64,000 nt of DNA from Brachybacterium sp. EE-P12. Its GTDB lineage: Bacteria; Actinomycetota; Actinomycetes; Actinomycetales; Dermabacteraceae. The stretch is from NCBI RefSeq assembly GCF_003711805.1, contig NZ_QXCP01000006.1:62001-126000 (forward strand). The letters are read 5' to 3'. Positions 26,658 to 35,376 of the stretch are shown piece after piece (the stretch's first letter is position 1; each line of letters begins with the position of its first letter). A model generated the notes under the pieces. It saw nothing but the letters and a program-made list of their open reading frames with translations, ran no database searches and was not told the DNA's origin. Made by a program: the position numbers and the translations under genes.

Positions 26658-28700
26658 GTGAACGACACCACCTCCGGCGCAGATCTCGCGGCGAAGAAGC
26701 TCCCCGAGCTGCAGGCCATTGCCGCAGAGCTCGGCATCAAGGGGGCCCGGCGGCTGCGCAAGGGCGAGCTGATCGAGGCGATCCGCGGGGGAGGCGCTCC
26801 TGCGGCGCCGACCGCGCCCGCCGAGAAGACCCCCGCGGCGACGAGCGCGTCCACGACGACGGCCCTCGCCACCACCTCCGGCCCCGGGCCCGAGGCCCAG
26901 GAGGCCCCCGCCGCCGACGAGAGCGAGCGCCCCCGCACCCGCTCGCGCTCGCGCAGCACCCGTGAGGCCTCCGCGCCGGGCCCTGAGCACAGCGCCCCGG
27001 ACCTCGGCATCGAGCTCCCCGAGCGCGGCGCCGCCCGCGAGCGCACGTCCTCCCGCGAGGGCGCGGGCCAGCAGGGCGACCGCGACCGCCGCGGCGAGCA
27101 GCGTGACGGGCAGCAGAACCGTGACCAGCAGCGCGGTGATGGGCAGAGCCGCGACCAGCAGCAGGGTCGTGACCAGCAGCGAGGCGACGAGCAGCCTCGC
27201 GAGCGGCAGGGACGGGAGCAGCAGGGCCGCGGTCGCCAGGGCGATCAGCAGGGCGGTGCGCCCCGTCGTCGGCTCGAGGACATCGAGCTGCCGGACCGCT
27301 CCGGCGAGCAGCAGGACGACCGCCAGAGCGGCGACGGCTACGACGACGACCGCCGCGGCCGCTCCCGCAGCCGCAACCGCTCGCGTGACCGCAAGCGCCG
27401 CGGCCGGGGCGGCAACGACCAGGGCGGCCAGGGGCAGGGCTCCCAGGGCGGTCAGGGCTCGCAGGATGACCATGAGGTGCGCGACGGCGACGAGCTGATG
27501 CAGATCGCCGGCATCCTCGACATCCGCGACAACAACGCCTACGTGCGCACCACCGGCTACCTGCCCGGCCCCAGCGACGTCTACGTGACGATGAACCAGG
27601 TGCGCAAGAACGGCCTGCGCAAGGGCGACGCCGTCACCGGCCAGGTCAAGGCCCCCCGCGACGGCGAGGAGCAGCGCGTCGAGCATCAGCAGCACCACGG
27701 CGGCGGCCGCAACCGCCGCGGCAAGGGCGGCGCCAACCACAGCAAGTACGCCGCGCTGGTGCAGGTCGACACCATCAACGGCATGCCCGCCGAGAGGGCG
27801 CGCCAGCGGGTCGACTTCTCCAAGCTCACCCCGCTGTACCCGGACGAGCGCCTGCGCCTGGAGACCACGCAGACCGCCCTCGCGCCGCGGATCATCGATC
27901 TCGTCTCGCCGATCGGCAAGGGCCAGCGCGGCCTCATCGTCGCGCCCCCGAAGGCGGGCAAGACGATCATCATGCAGCAGATCGCCAACGCGATCACCAC
28001 CAACAACCCCGAGGTCCACCTCATGGTCGTGCTCGTCGACGAGCGTCCCGAGGAGGTCACCGACATGCAGCGCACGGTCAAGGGCGAGGTCATCGCCTCG
28101 ACCTTCGACCGGCCCGCCTCGGACCACACCATCGTCGCCGAGCTCGCGATCGAGCGGGCCAAGCGCCTGGTGGAGATGGGCAAGGACGTCGTGGTGCTGC
28201 TGGACTCCCTCACCCGGCTCTCGCGCGCCTACAACCTCGCCGCCCCCGCCTCGGGCCGGATCCTCTCCGGCGGTGTGGACGCCTCGGCGCTGTACCCGCC
28301 TAAGCGGTTCTTCGGCGCCGCGCGCAACATCGAGCACGGCGGTTCGCTGACGATCCTCGCCTCCGCGCTGGTGGAGACCGGCTCGAAGATGGACGAGGTG
28401 ATCTTCGAGGAGTTCAAGGGCACCGGCAACATGGAGCTGCGCCTGTCCCGCCACCTCGCGGACAAGCGGATCTTCCCGGCCGTGGACGTCAACGCCTCCG
28501 GCACCCGCCGCGAGGAGGTGCTCATGGGCAAGGACGAGCTGTCGATCATGTGGAAGCTGCGTCGGGTCCTCGGCGCGCTCGAGCAGCAGCAGGCGCTCGA
28601 GCTGCTCCTGGAGCGGACCAAGAAGACCCAGTCGAACACCGAGTTCCTCATGACGGTCCAGAAGAACACTCCCAGCGTCGGCTCCCGCAGCGGCGACTGA
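26658..28700 (+). CDS. rho: Transcription termination factor Rho with large N-terminal insertion
   Basis: Hexameric RNA helicase ending transcription. The 680-residue protein is well over E. coli Rho (419). Residues about 10-50 form the N-terminal helix bundle (KKLPELQAIAAELGIKGARRL). About 50-270 is a disordered Arg/Gln/Asp/Gly-rich insertion. The RNA-binding cold-shock domain follows and is itself interrupted by a short His/Arg/Gly-rich loop. The ATPase contains APPKAGKTI (Walker A, about 430) and DVVVLLDSLTR (Walker B). The insertion resembles that of other high-GC actinobacterial Rho proteins. GTG with AGGAAGGAA upstream. Confidence 0.96.
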   Translation: MNDTTSGADLAAKKLPELQAIAAELGIKGARRLRKGELIEAIRGGGAPAAPTAPAEKTPAATSASTTTALATTSGPGPEAQEAPAADESERPRTRSRSRSTREASAPGPEHSAPDLGIELPERGAARERTSSREGAGQQGDRDRRGEQRDGQQNRDQQRGDGQSRDQQQGRDQQRGDEQPRERQGREQQGRGRQGDQQGGAPRRRLEDIELPDRSGEQQDDRQSGDGYDDDRRGRSRSRNRSRDRKRRGRGGNDQGGQGQGSQGGQGSQDDHEVRDGDELMQIAGILDIRDNNAYVRTTGYLPGPSDVYVTMNQVRKNGLRKGDAVTGQVKAPRDGEEQRVEHQQHHGGGRNRRGKGGANHSKYAALVQVDTINGMPAERARQRVDFSKLTPLYPDERLRLETTQTALAPRIIDLVSPIGKGQRGLIVAPPKAGKTIIMQQIANAITTNNPEVHLMVVLVDERPEEVTDMQRTVKGEVIASTFDRPASDHTIVAELAIERAKRLVEMGKDVVVLLDSLTRLSRAYNLAAPASGRILSGGVDASALYPPKRFFGAARNIEHGGSLTILASALVETGSKMDEVIFEEFKGTGNMELRLSRHLADKRIFPAVDVNASGTRREEVLMGKDELSIMWKLRRVLGALEQQQALELLLERTKKTQSNTEFLMTVQKNTPSVGSRSGD

Positions 28701-28728
28701 GCCCGCACTGCCGTCGCCGTCGGAGCGC

Positions 28729-29634
28729 TCAGCCCTTGATCGCCCCGGCGGCGATGTTCGCGATGAAGTGCCTCGACCCGATGATGAACACCCCGATGAG
28801 GGGGACGACGCTGATGAGAGCGCCCGCCATCACCATCCCGTAGTCGGTGAGATACAGGGAGTTGAGGTTCTGCAGCGCTGTCTGCAGGGTCTGCCGCTCG
28901 GGATTCACCAGGACGATCAGCGGCCAGACGTAGTCGTTCCAGGCCGCGATGAAGGTGAAGATCCCGAGGAACGCGAGGCCGCCGCGCAGCAGCGGCACGG
29001 CGATCCTCCAGTAGGTGGTGAAGAACCCTGCGCCGTCGATGCGCGCGGACTCCACCAGCTCATCGGGGATCGATCCCGCCGCCATCTGCCGCAGCAGGAA
29101 GATTCCGAAGGCGTTCGCGGCGCCGGGGACGATGAGCGCCTGCAGCGTGCCCACCCATCCGATCTGGGACATCAGGATGAAGCTGGGCACGAGCGAGAGG
29201 CTCCCGGGCACCAGCATCGTCGCGATCAGCAGGACGAACAGCACGTTCTTCCCGGGGAAGTCGAACTTCGCGAAGGCGAACGCCGCGAGGGAGTCGAAGA
29301 ACATCACCAGCAGCGCACAGGCGCCGGAGACGATCACCGTGTTCGTGAGGGCCTGCAGCATGTCGACGCTCTGGACGACGTTCCGGACGTTCTCGACGAA
29401 GCTGTCTCCGAAGGTCAGCTTCGGCGGGTAGCCGAAGATCTCCGCCGTGGTCGAGGTGGACATGACGACCAGCCAGTAGAACGGGAAGATCGACAGGACC
29501 ACGCCGATCAGCACGCACAGGTGGACGACGATCTTTGCGACCAGGGAACGGGCGCCGTAGTGCGGTGAGATCGCACGGCGAGTCGACTTCCGTCCGGAGG
29601 CCGTGGTGCGGGGCAGGGGCGGGGCGGCGGTCAT
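28729..29634 (-). CDS. Sugar ABC transporter permease, MalG type
   Basis: Inner-membrane component of a carbohydrate uptake system, 301 residues with about six membrane helices. The EAA loop that contacts the ATPase is ESARIDGAGFFTTYWRIAVP. The N-terminus is basic and the sequence ends HFIANIAAGAIKG, typical of CUT1 MalG-like permeases. The ATG overlaps the previous permease's stop (ATGA). Last gene of the binding protein-permease-permease operon; no ATPase gene follows. Confidence 0.93.
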   Translation of the reverse strand: MTAAPPLPRTTASGRKSTRRAISPHYGARSLVAKIVVHLCVLIGVVLSIFPFYWLVVMSTSTTAEIFGYPPKLTFGDSFVENVRNVVQSVDMLQALTNTVIVSGACALLVMFFDSLAAFAFAKFDFPGKNVLFVLLIATMLVPGSLSLVPSFILMSQIGWVGTLQALIVPGAANAFGIFLLRQMAAGSIPDELVESARIDGAGFFTTYWRIAVPLLRGGLAFLGIFTFIAAWNDYVWPLIVLVNPERQTLQTALQNLNSLYLTDYGMVMAGALISVVPLIGVFIIGSRHFIANIAAGAIKG

Positions 29635-30632
29635 CGGCGGGAGTCCTTCCGTGCGCGGGGACGCCGGGCGGGGCCGTCACCGCGCCCGGAGACCAGGCGC
29701 CAGTTGATGATGGCGAAGACCGCGGCGATGAGGAAGAGTGCCCAGGCGATGGCGGAGCCGTAGCCGAAGTCGAACTGGGTGAACGCCTGGTTGTACTGGT
29801 ACAGCACGATCGTCATGCCGGCCTCGCCGGCGCCGCCGCCGTCGCCGAGCAGCACCTGCGGCTCGGTGAACAGGCTGAGACCGCCGATGGTGGAGGTGAT
29901 GACGGTGAAGAGGATGATCGGCCGCATCAGCGGGATGGTGATGCGGAAGAACACCTGCAGGAGGCTCGCGCCGTCGACGCGTGCGGCGTCGTAGAGGTCG
30001 GTGGGGATGGACTGCAGCCCCGCGAGGTAGATGATCGCGTTGTAGCCGGTGAAGCGCCAGATGACCATGGCGGCGATCGTGATCTTGATGCCCCATGGAC
30101 TCGACAGCCACGGCACCGCGTCCAGGCCCAGAGCGGTCATGGCGGAGTTCACGAGGCCGAAGGTGTCGGAGAAGACGGAGCCGAACACGATCGCCATCGC
30201 CACCATCGAGGTGACGTTCGGCAGGAAGAACGCGACGCGGTACAAGGGTGTGAAGCGGATGTTCTGGTGCAGCAGGAAGGCGATGGCCATCGCCAGGAAC
30301 AGCATCGGCACCGTGGAGAGGATCCAGATGATGAAGGTGTTCCCCACCGCGTTCCAGAAGCGATCGTCGGTGACGAGGAACTGGTACTGGGCCAGCCCCA
30401 CGAAGGAGATCTCGCCCATCCCGTCCCAGTCGGTGAAGGACAGCACGATCGAGAACAGGATGGGGAACAGTCCGAAGACGGCGAACAGGAGGTAGAACGG
30501 AGAGATCGCGATGTACAGGGGGAGGTTCTCGCGACGTCTCCGACGTCGGCGCGCTCGCGTGTCCCTCCGTCCTGGCGCGGGAGCGGGCGCGGGGGCGTCG
30601 GGTCGGGCGATGGCGGGCGGTGCGGCCGTCAT
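29631..30632 (-). CDS. Sugar ABC transporter permease, MalF type
   Basis: A 333-residue CUT1 permease. After a Pro/Ala and Arg-rich cytoplasmic N-terminus come the first helix (ISPFYLLFAVFGLFPILFSI) and the usual FTDWDG motif, then five more helices. The EAA loop is DAARVDGASLLQVFFRITIP. Overlaps both neighbours by 4 nt (ATGA), so the three transporter genes are translationally coupled. The substrate is unknown. Confidence 0.93.
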   Translation of the reverse strand: MTAAPPAIARPDAPAPAPAPGRRDTRARRRRRRRENLPLYIAISPFYLLFAVFGLFPILFSIVLSFTDWDGMGEISFVGLAQYQFLVTDDRFWNAVGNTFIIWILSTVPMLFLAMAIAFLLHQNIRFTPLYRVAFFLPNVTSMVAMAIVFGSVFSDTFGLVNSAMTALGLDAVPWLSSPWGIKITIAAMVIWRFTGYNAIIYLAGLQSIPTDLYDAARVDGASLLQVFFRITIPLMRPIILFTVITSTIGGLSLFTEPQVLLGDGGGAGEAGMTIVLYQYNQAFTQFDFGYGSAIAWALFLIAAVFAIINWRLVSGRGDGPARRPRARKDSRR

Positions 30633-31963
30633 ACCTCGACACCTCGCTTCGTCAGCACCCGCTCGGCCTGGGACAGGGCATCCGCCCAAGCCTGATCGGG
30701 GTCCTTGCCGGTCGTCTCGACGTTGGCGATCTCGAAGGTGAAGGATCCCCCGATCATCGTCTCCCAGGCACTGATGAAGCTGGTCGGCACGGTCTCGGCC
30801 GCCGTGGAGAAGAAGTCCAGCGGATCCTGGTCGCCGAAGAAGGTCCCCGAGTAGCTCAGGTCGGTGAACGAGTCGGGGGTGGAGGGGAACAGCTGGACGT
30901 CCTCGTACGCGAGAGCCTGGTTGGACGGCGAGTTGATCCATGTCAGGAACGCCAGGGCGGCCTCGGGATCCTTGCAGGTGTGGGGGAGCGCGGCGAAGGA
31001 GCCGCCGTTGTTCCCGGCGCGGACCGGCTGTGAGGCGATCCGCCAGCTTCCCTCGGTGTCCGGAGCGGACTCGGCGAGGATCTGCGTCCACCAAGCCGCG
31101 CCGATGTTGCCCGCGGTGCGTCCGGAAGACCACGCCGCGTTCTGATCGGTGCCCCGATCGCGAGGGATCTTCGCGGTGAGCCCGGCCTCGATGGCGGTGA
31201 TGGTGACGTCCCATGCCCTGCGCACGGCGGAGCCGTCCTCGAGGTAGAGGGCGTTGTCGTCGGTGTCGAAGTACCGTTCCGGGCTCGAGTTCAGATATCC
31301 CTCGAAGATGTTCTGGGCGTCGTTCACGAGGAAGGAGCCGGCGCTGTCCTTCAGCTCCGCGCCCAGGGCGATCCAGTCCTCCCAGGTGGTGATCGCCGCA
31401 GAGACGTCCTCGGGCGAGCTGGGCAGACCTGCGTCCTCGAAGACGTCCTGACGGTAGAAGAAGCCCGTGGGGCCGATGTCGAGCGGGAAGAAGCAGAACC
31501 GGCCCTTCGGTGTGATGCCGAGCTCCCACTTCCACTCGTAGAAGTCGCTCTTGACGGCGTCCGCGCCGAGTTCGTCCAGGTCGAGGAAGAGGTCCTCGTT
31601 GGTGAAATACAGGGCGTTGTTCGAGTTGATGTACGTGATGTCGGGGATGTATGCCTTCCCCGCGAGGCTCGTGCGGAGCTTCGTGTCGAAGTTCGTGCCG
31701 ATCACGTCGGCCCTCACATGCTTGTCCGTCCCGGGGATGGCGCTGCTCGCCTGGTCGAGCAGCTCGGGGCTCGCCGACCGGTTCCAGTACCACATCACGA
31801 GTTCCGAGGGATCCTCGGAGATAGTCTCCGGGGATCCGCATCCGGCTGCCGCGAGCGGCATCAGGCCTGCGGCGCCGAGCATGAGAGCGCGGCGGGAGAG
31901 ACAGGGTCCTCCAGATGGCGGCGGCGGAAGCGGACGGGATCTGACGGTGGACAGCGGGGACAT
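30629..31963 (-). CDS. Extracellular sugar-binding lipoprotein (family 1 SBP)
   Basis: Captures the sugar outside the cell for the two downstream permeases. 444 residues with signal SRRALMLGAAGLMPLAAAGC; the lipobox is LAAAGC with Cys42, and the SRR suggests Tat-like export. The mature part has SBP family 1 features (WYWNRS, DITYINSNN, YRQDVFEDAGL, ALAFLTWINSP). ATG 31963 is chosen because AGGAGG lies 6 nt upstream and the signal peptide then fits. An in-frame GTG at 32008 lies inside the operator. Controlled by a promoter and LacI-type operator directly upstream. Confidence 0.93.
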   Translation of the reverse strand: MSPLSTVRSRPLPPPPSGGPCLSRRALMLGAAGLMPLAAAGCGSPETISEDPSELVMWYWNRSASPELLDQASSAIPGTDKHVRADVIGTNFDTKLRTSLAGKAYIPDITYINSNNALYFTNEDLFLDLDELGADAVKSDFYEWKWELGITPKGRFCFFPLDIGPTGFFYRQDVFEDAGLPSSPEDVSAAITTWEDWIALGAELKDSAGSFLVNDAQNIFEGYLNSSPERYFDTDDNALYLEDGSAVRRAWDVTITAIEAGLTAKIPRDRGTDQNAAWSSGRTAGNIGAAWWTQILAESAPDTEGSWRIASQPVRAGNNGGSFAALPHTCKDPEAALAFLTWINSPSNQALAYEDVQLFPSTPDSFTDLSYSGTFFGDQDPLDFFSTAAETVPTSFISAWETMIGGSFTFEIANVETTGKDPDQAWADALSQAERVLTKRGVEV

Positions 31964-31994
31964 GCGCACCCTCCTCATCGAGCGGCGAAAGAGG

Positions 31995-32010
31995 ACGTGA
32001 ACGTTCACGT
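31995..32010 (-). promoter_or_regulatory. LacI-family operator O1 (transporter promoter)
   Basis: ACGTGAACGTTCACGT is a perfect 16-bp palindrome at 31995-32010. It starts about 3 nt downstream of the predicted start point of the transporter operon (about 32013), a repressing position. Its 12-bp core GTGAACGTTCAC recurs at 32156-32167. The central CG palindrome is typical of LacI/GalR-family sites, and a lacI gene is in the locus. Confidence 0.8.
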
Positions 32011-32019
32011 GTGACGTGG

Positions 32020-32048
32020 ATCATGGCAGGATGGGGGTGCGTCGTCAA
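32020..32048 (-). promoter_or_regulatory. Sigma-70-type promoter of the transporter operon
   Basis: On the minus strand TTGACG (32048-32043) and CATGAT (32025-32020) are separated by exactly 17 nt. The start point near 32013 is immediately followed by operator O1. Confidence 0.7.
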
Positions 32049-32116
32049 CAGGGCCGAGGCGGATCGGCGGTGCGGGACCGGCCGCTGCTCGTTGCACGCC
32101 GCCGTCGCGGATCCGC

Positions 32117-32145
32117 TTGTGGGCGGAGCCGGAACCGGATAGCGT
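32117..32145 (+). promoter_or_regulatory. Sigma-70-type promoter of the fusion oxidoreductase gene
   Basis: TTGTGG (32117-32122), a 17-nt spacer and TAGCGT (32140-32145). The predicted start point near 32152 abuts operator O2. Confidence 0.6.
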
Positions 32146-32153
32146 GCTCCGTG

Positions 32154-32169
32154 TCGTGAACGTTCACGA
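32154..32169 (+). promoter_or_regulatory. LacI-family operator O2 (oxidoreductase promoter)
   Basis: TCGTGAACGTTCACGA, a second perfect 16-bp palindrome sharing its central 14 bp with O1. The two centres are 159 bp apart, about 15 helical turns, which would allow looping by a tetrameric repressor. It begins about 2 nt after the predicted start point. Confidence 0.8.
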
Positions 32170-32202
32170 ACTCCGTCTCCGCCCCCGAAGGACCCCACCC
32201 CC

Positions 32203-34221
32203 ATGAGCAATGCCGCCACCCCCTTCCGCTGGGCCGTCCTGGGCCCCGGCGCGATCGCCCGCCGCTTCGCCGCCCAGCTGCCCGACTCGGACCACGGTGT
32301 CCTGGTCGCCGTCGGCAGCAGCTCGGCCGAGCGGGCGCGCGCCTTCGCCGAGGAGTTCCCGCTGGCCGAGCCCGCGATCGTGGGCGACTACGAGCAGGTC
32401 CTCGCCAGCGACGAGGTCGACGCGGTGTACGTCTCCACCGTCCACACCGGTCACGCCCGTCTGGCCGCCGCGGCGCTCGAGGCCGGCAAGCACGTGCTGG
32501 TCGAGAAGCCGCTGACCCCGAACTCCGGCACCTCCATGGCCCTGCTCGATCTCGCCGCCCGCTCCGGGAAGGTGCTGCTGGAGGCGTACATGTACCGCTT
32601 CCACCCCCAGACCGCGACGGTCCTCGAGCTCGTCTCCGACGGCGCGATCGGCCAGCTCGTCCACGTCGACGCCTCCTTCTCCTTCGACACCGGATCGCGC
32701 AGCGGCCGCCTCTTCGACGCCGCCACCGCCGGCGGCGGCATCCTCGACGTCGGCTGCTACCCGCTGTCCTTCGCCCGCTTCGTCGCCGGTGCCGCCGCGG
32801 GCCGTCCGTTCGTCGAGCCCGCGACCCTCACCGGCCGCGGAGCCCTCGGGCCGACGGGCGTGGACGAGTGGGCCGCGGCCGAGCTGACCTTCCCCGGCGG
32901 CGCGACGGCGAGCCTGCGCACCGGAGTGCGCCTGGCCGATCCGCAGTCCGCCACGATCACCGGCTCCCGCGGCGTGATCCGGCTCGCCGATCCGTGGGGC
33001 CTGACCGAGCAGCAGGTCGTCGAGCTCGACGTGGTGGGCGAGGAGCCGCGCCGGATCGAGGTGCCCGCCGCCTCCGCCTACGCCCTCGAGGCCGACGCCC
33101 TGGCCCGCGCCGCCCGCGAGGGCGCCGAGGTTCCCGAGCTGACCGCCGAGAACTCCCTCGGGCAGGCCCGGGCGCTGGACGCCTGGCGCGAGGAGCTCTC
33201 GCTGCGCTTCCCCTTCGAGCAGGACACCGCGGACATCCCCACCCTCACCGGCCGGCCCCTGCAGGCCGCCAGCGTGCCCACCGGCGCCGGCGTGCCGATG
33301 GCCTACGGCACGGTCCCGGGCGTCGACAAGCAGCTCTCCCGCCTGGTCATGGGCTGCGACAACCAGATGAACCTCGCCCACGCCTCGGCGATGTTCGATG
33401 CCTTCTTCGAGATCGGCGGCACCACCTTCGACACCGCCTACATCTACGGAGGCGGGTACATCGAGCAGCTGGTGGGCCAGTGGGTGCGCAATCGCGGCGT
33501 GCGCGAGGACGTCGTGATGATCACCAAGGGGGCCCACACCCCGCACTGCGACCCCGAGTCGCTCACCCGTCAGCTCGAGGAGTCCCTCGATCGGCAGGGC
33601 ACCGACTATGCGGACCTGTACATGATGCATCGCGACAACCCCGACGTCCCCGTCGGCGAGTTCGTCGACGTCATGGACGAGCACCTGCGCGCCGGCCGGA
33701 TCCGCGCCTACGGCGGGTCGAACTGGACGCCCGAGCGCGTCGACGAGGCCAACGCCTATGCGCAGGCCAACGGCCGCACCGGCTTCACGATCCTGTCGAA
33801 CCACTTCGGGCTCGCCGAGGCGCTGGACGTGCCGTGGGCCGGCTGCGTGCACGCCACCGACCCCGACTCCAAGGCATGGCTCACCGAACGCGGCATCGCG
33901 CTGCTGCCCTGGTCCTCGCAGGCCCGCGGGTTCTTCACCGGCCGCGCCCATCCCGAGGACCGCTCGGACGCGGAGCTCGTGCGCTGCTACTACAGCGACG
34001 AGAACTTCGAGCGCCTCGCCCGCGCCCAGGAGCTCGGCGCCGAGCGCGGCGTGCCCGCCACCGCGATCGCCCTCGCCTTCGTGCTGCACCAGCAGTTCCC
34101 GACCTTCGCCCTGTTCGGGCCGCGCAGCATCGGCGAGATGCGCTCCTCCACCCTCGGCCTCGGGGTCGAGCTCAGCCCGCAGGAGATGGCCTGGCTGGAT
34201 CTCAAGGCGCCGACGCGATGA
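32203..34221 (+). CDS. Gfo/Idh/MocA oxidoreductase fused to an aldo/keto reductase
   Basis: A 672-residue two-enzyme fusion. Residues about 8-335 are a Gfo/Idh/MocA dehydrogenase: VLGPGAIARRF (nucleotide loop), HVLVEKPLTPN (catalytic Lys in EKP), LLEAYMYRFHP and GGGILDVGCYPLSF. Residues about 355-672 are an aldo/keto reductase: FDTAYIYGGG (Asp and Tyr), VMITKGAH (Lys), LYMMHRDNP (His) and LPWSSQARGF. All four AKR catalytic residues are present. The pair could oxidise and reduce two positions of one sugar or channel an intermediate; the substrate is unknown. It is transcribed from its own LacI-type operator, and the stop overlaps lacI (ATGA). Confidence 0.92.
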   Translation: MSNAATPFRWAVLGPGAIARRFAAQLPDSDHGVLVAVGSSSAERARAFAEEFPLAEPAIVGDYEQVLASDEVDAVYVSTVHTGHARLAAAALEAGKHVLVEKPLTPNSGTSMALLDLAARSGKVLLEAYMYRFHPQTATVLELVSDGAIGQLVHVDASFSFDTGSRSGRLFDAATAGGGILDVGCYPLSFARFVAGAAAGRPFVEPATLTGRGALGPTGVDEWAAAELTFPGGATASLRTGVRLADPQSATITGSRGVIRLADPWGLTEQQVVELDVVGEEPRRIEVPAASAYALEADALARAAREGAEVPELTAENSLGQARALDAWREELSLRFPFEQDTADIPTLTGRPLQAASVPTGAGVPMAYGTVPGVDKQLSRLVMGCDNQMNLAHASAMFDAFFEIGGTTFDTAYIYGGGYIEQLVGQWVRNRGVREDVVMITKGAHTPHCDPESLTRQLEESLDRQGTDYADLYMMHRDNPDVPVGEFVDVMDEHLRAGRIRAYGGSNWTPERVDEANAYAQANGRTGFTILSNHFGLAEALDVPWAGCVHATDPDSKAWLTERGIALLPWSSQARGFFTGRAHPEDRSDAELVRCYYSDENFERLARAQELGAERGVPATAIALAFVLHQQFPTFALFGPRSIGEMRSSTLGLGVELSPQEMAWLDLKAPTR

Positions 34222-35195
34222 CCTCCGCGCGCCGGGCGACGATCATCGACGTCGCCGCGAGGGCGGGGGTCTCCCGGCAGACCGTCTCGCGGGCGATGAA
34301 CGATCTGCCCGGCATCAGCGCCGCCACCCGCGACCGCGTGCTCGAGGCGGCGAAGGAGCTGAACTACCGTCCCTCCCGCTTCGGGCGCGGTCTGGTCGAG
34401 CAGGGCCCGACGACGCTCGGCCTGGTCGTCGGGAGCCTCTCGAACAGCTACTACGCGGAGCTCGGCGCGGCCGTGGTGCGCGCCTGCGCCCCGTACGGCT
34501 GGAACGTCGTCCTGGCCGAGGCCGACGACGCCCCGCAGCCCGAGCGGGTCGCCGCGGACCTCTCGCGCCGTGTCGACGCGCTGGTCGGCTACGGCGTGGC
34601 GACCGCGGGGATCCGCGGCGGCGGCATGCCGATCGTGCAGGTCGACGGCACCCCGGACCAGATCGCCGACGCGGGCGTGCTCGAGCTCCCTCGCGCCCGT
34701 GCGATGGAGGACCTCGCCGCGCACCTGCGGGAGCGGGGGGCGCGCCGCCCCGTCGTGCTCGACCTCGGCACCGGGGAGACCGGCGAGCGCTCGCGCGCGC
34801 TGGCCGGCGCCCTGTCCGGCCTCGTCGAGGGCGGGGAGGTGCCGGTGCGGACGGTGCCTGCGCGCGAGGGGCACGAGGAGGCGCTGCCGGAGCTCCTCGC
34901 GGGCGGCACCGACGTGCTCGTCGCCTTCAACGACGAGCTCGCGGTGCGGATGCTGCGGGCGCTGCGCCGCCGGGGCGTCGCCGTGCCCGAGCAGGTGCGC
35001 GTGACGGGGGTGGACGGGCTCGAGCTCTCGACCCTGGTCACCCCGGAGCTGACCACCCTCGCCCTCGACATCGACCGCGTCGCCCGGGAGACCGTGACCC
35101 TCGTTGCCGGGATGCTCGAGGGGACGGTGCCGCTCAACGGTGAGGAGGCGCACCGGCAGGTCGACTACCGACTCGTCGTGCGCGACTCCACCTGA
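34218..35195 (+). CDS. LacI-family transcriptional regulator
   Basis: A 325-residue repressor. HTH at about 8-30 ([20 protein letters not shown]), hinge helix near 50-60 ([11 protein letters not shown]), then a periplasmic-binding-protein-like effector domain ([43 protein letters not shown]). Overlap with the fusion gene (ATGA) puts it under operator O2, so it probably represses itself and both divergent operons until a sugar or sugar derivative binds. Confidence 0.93.
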   Translation: MTSARRATIIDVAARAGVSRQTVSRAMNDLPGISAATRDRVLEAAKELNYRPSRFGRGLVEQGPTTLGLVVGSLSNSYYAELGAAVVRACAPYGWNVVLAEADDAPQPERVAADLSRRVDALVGYGVATAGIRGGGMPIVQVDGTPDQIADAGVLELPRARAMEDLAAHLRERGARRPVVLDLGTGETGERSRALAGALSGLVEGGEVPVRTVPAREGHEEALPELLAGGTDVLVAFNDELAVRMLRALRRRGVAVPEQVRVTGVDGLELSTLVTPELTTLALDIDRVARETVTLVAGMLEGTVPLNGEEAHRQVDYRLVVRDST

Positions 35196-35304
35196 GCGCG
35201 ACCGGCCGCGTGCCGGGCTCGGCGGCGGTTCCGGCAACGGCGCAGGCCCTGCGATGTTGCGCACGCCGCATCCGCGGCCCTCGCCCCGCAGGGCTCCGCC
35301 GTGG

Positions 35305-35310
35305 CAGACT
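35305..35310 (+). promoter_or_regulatory. Putative -10 element for rpmE
   Basis: CAGACT, about 67 nt before the rpmE ATG; a weak match to TANNNT. The start point would leave a roughly 60-nt structured leader. Confidence 0.3.
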
Positions 35311-35315
35311 GTGAC

Positions 35316-35376
35316 GTCGGTTCTGGTTCACGGCGCCCGTCGGGCGCCGACCCAGCGACCCCGAGCAAGGAGAGAC
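35316..35376 (+). ncRNA. Possible ribosomal-protein leader structure before rpmE
   Basis: The leader holds a tight 9-bp inverted repeat (CGGCGCCCG 35331-35339, CGGGCGCCG 35341-35349) 27 nt upstream of the start codon, plus GTCGG (35316-35320) able to pair with CCGAC (35347-35351). Structured leaders before bL31 genes are described in Actinobacteria. Whether this belongs to that class needs a covariance-model match; I only see the stem. Confidence 0.35.

Noticed and set aside
31964-32008. Upstream GTG start (32008) for the sugar-binding lipoprotein
   Set aside because: It lies inside the operator, has no ribosome binding site and spoils the signal peptide; ATG 31963 has AGGAGG 6 nt upstream.
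35196-35376. Zur box or SigR promoter upstream of rpmE
   Set aside because: No AT-rich Zur palindrome and no GGAAT/C-N18-GTT pair were found in the 181-nt gap, although both controls are known for L31 genes in other actinobacteria.
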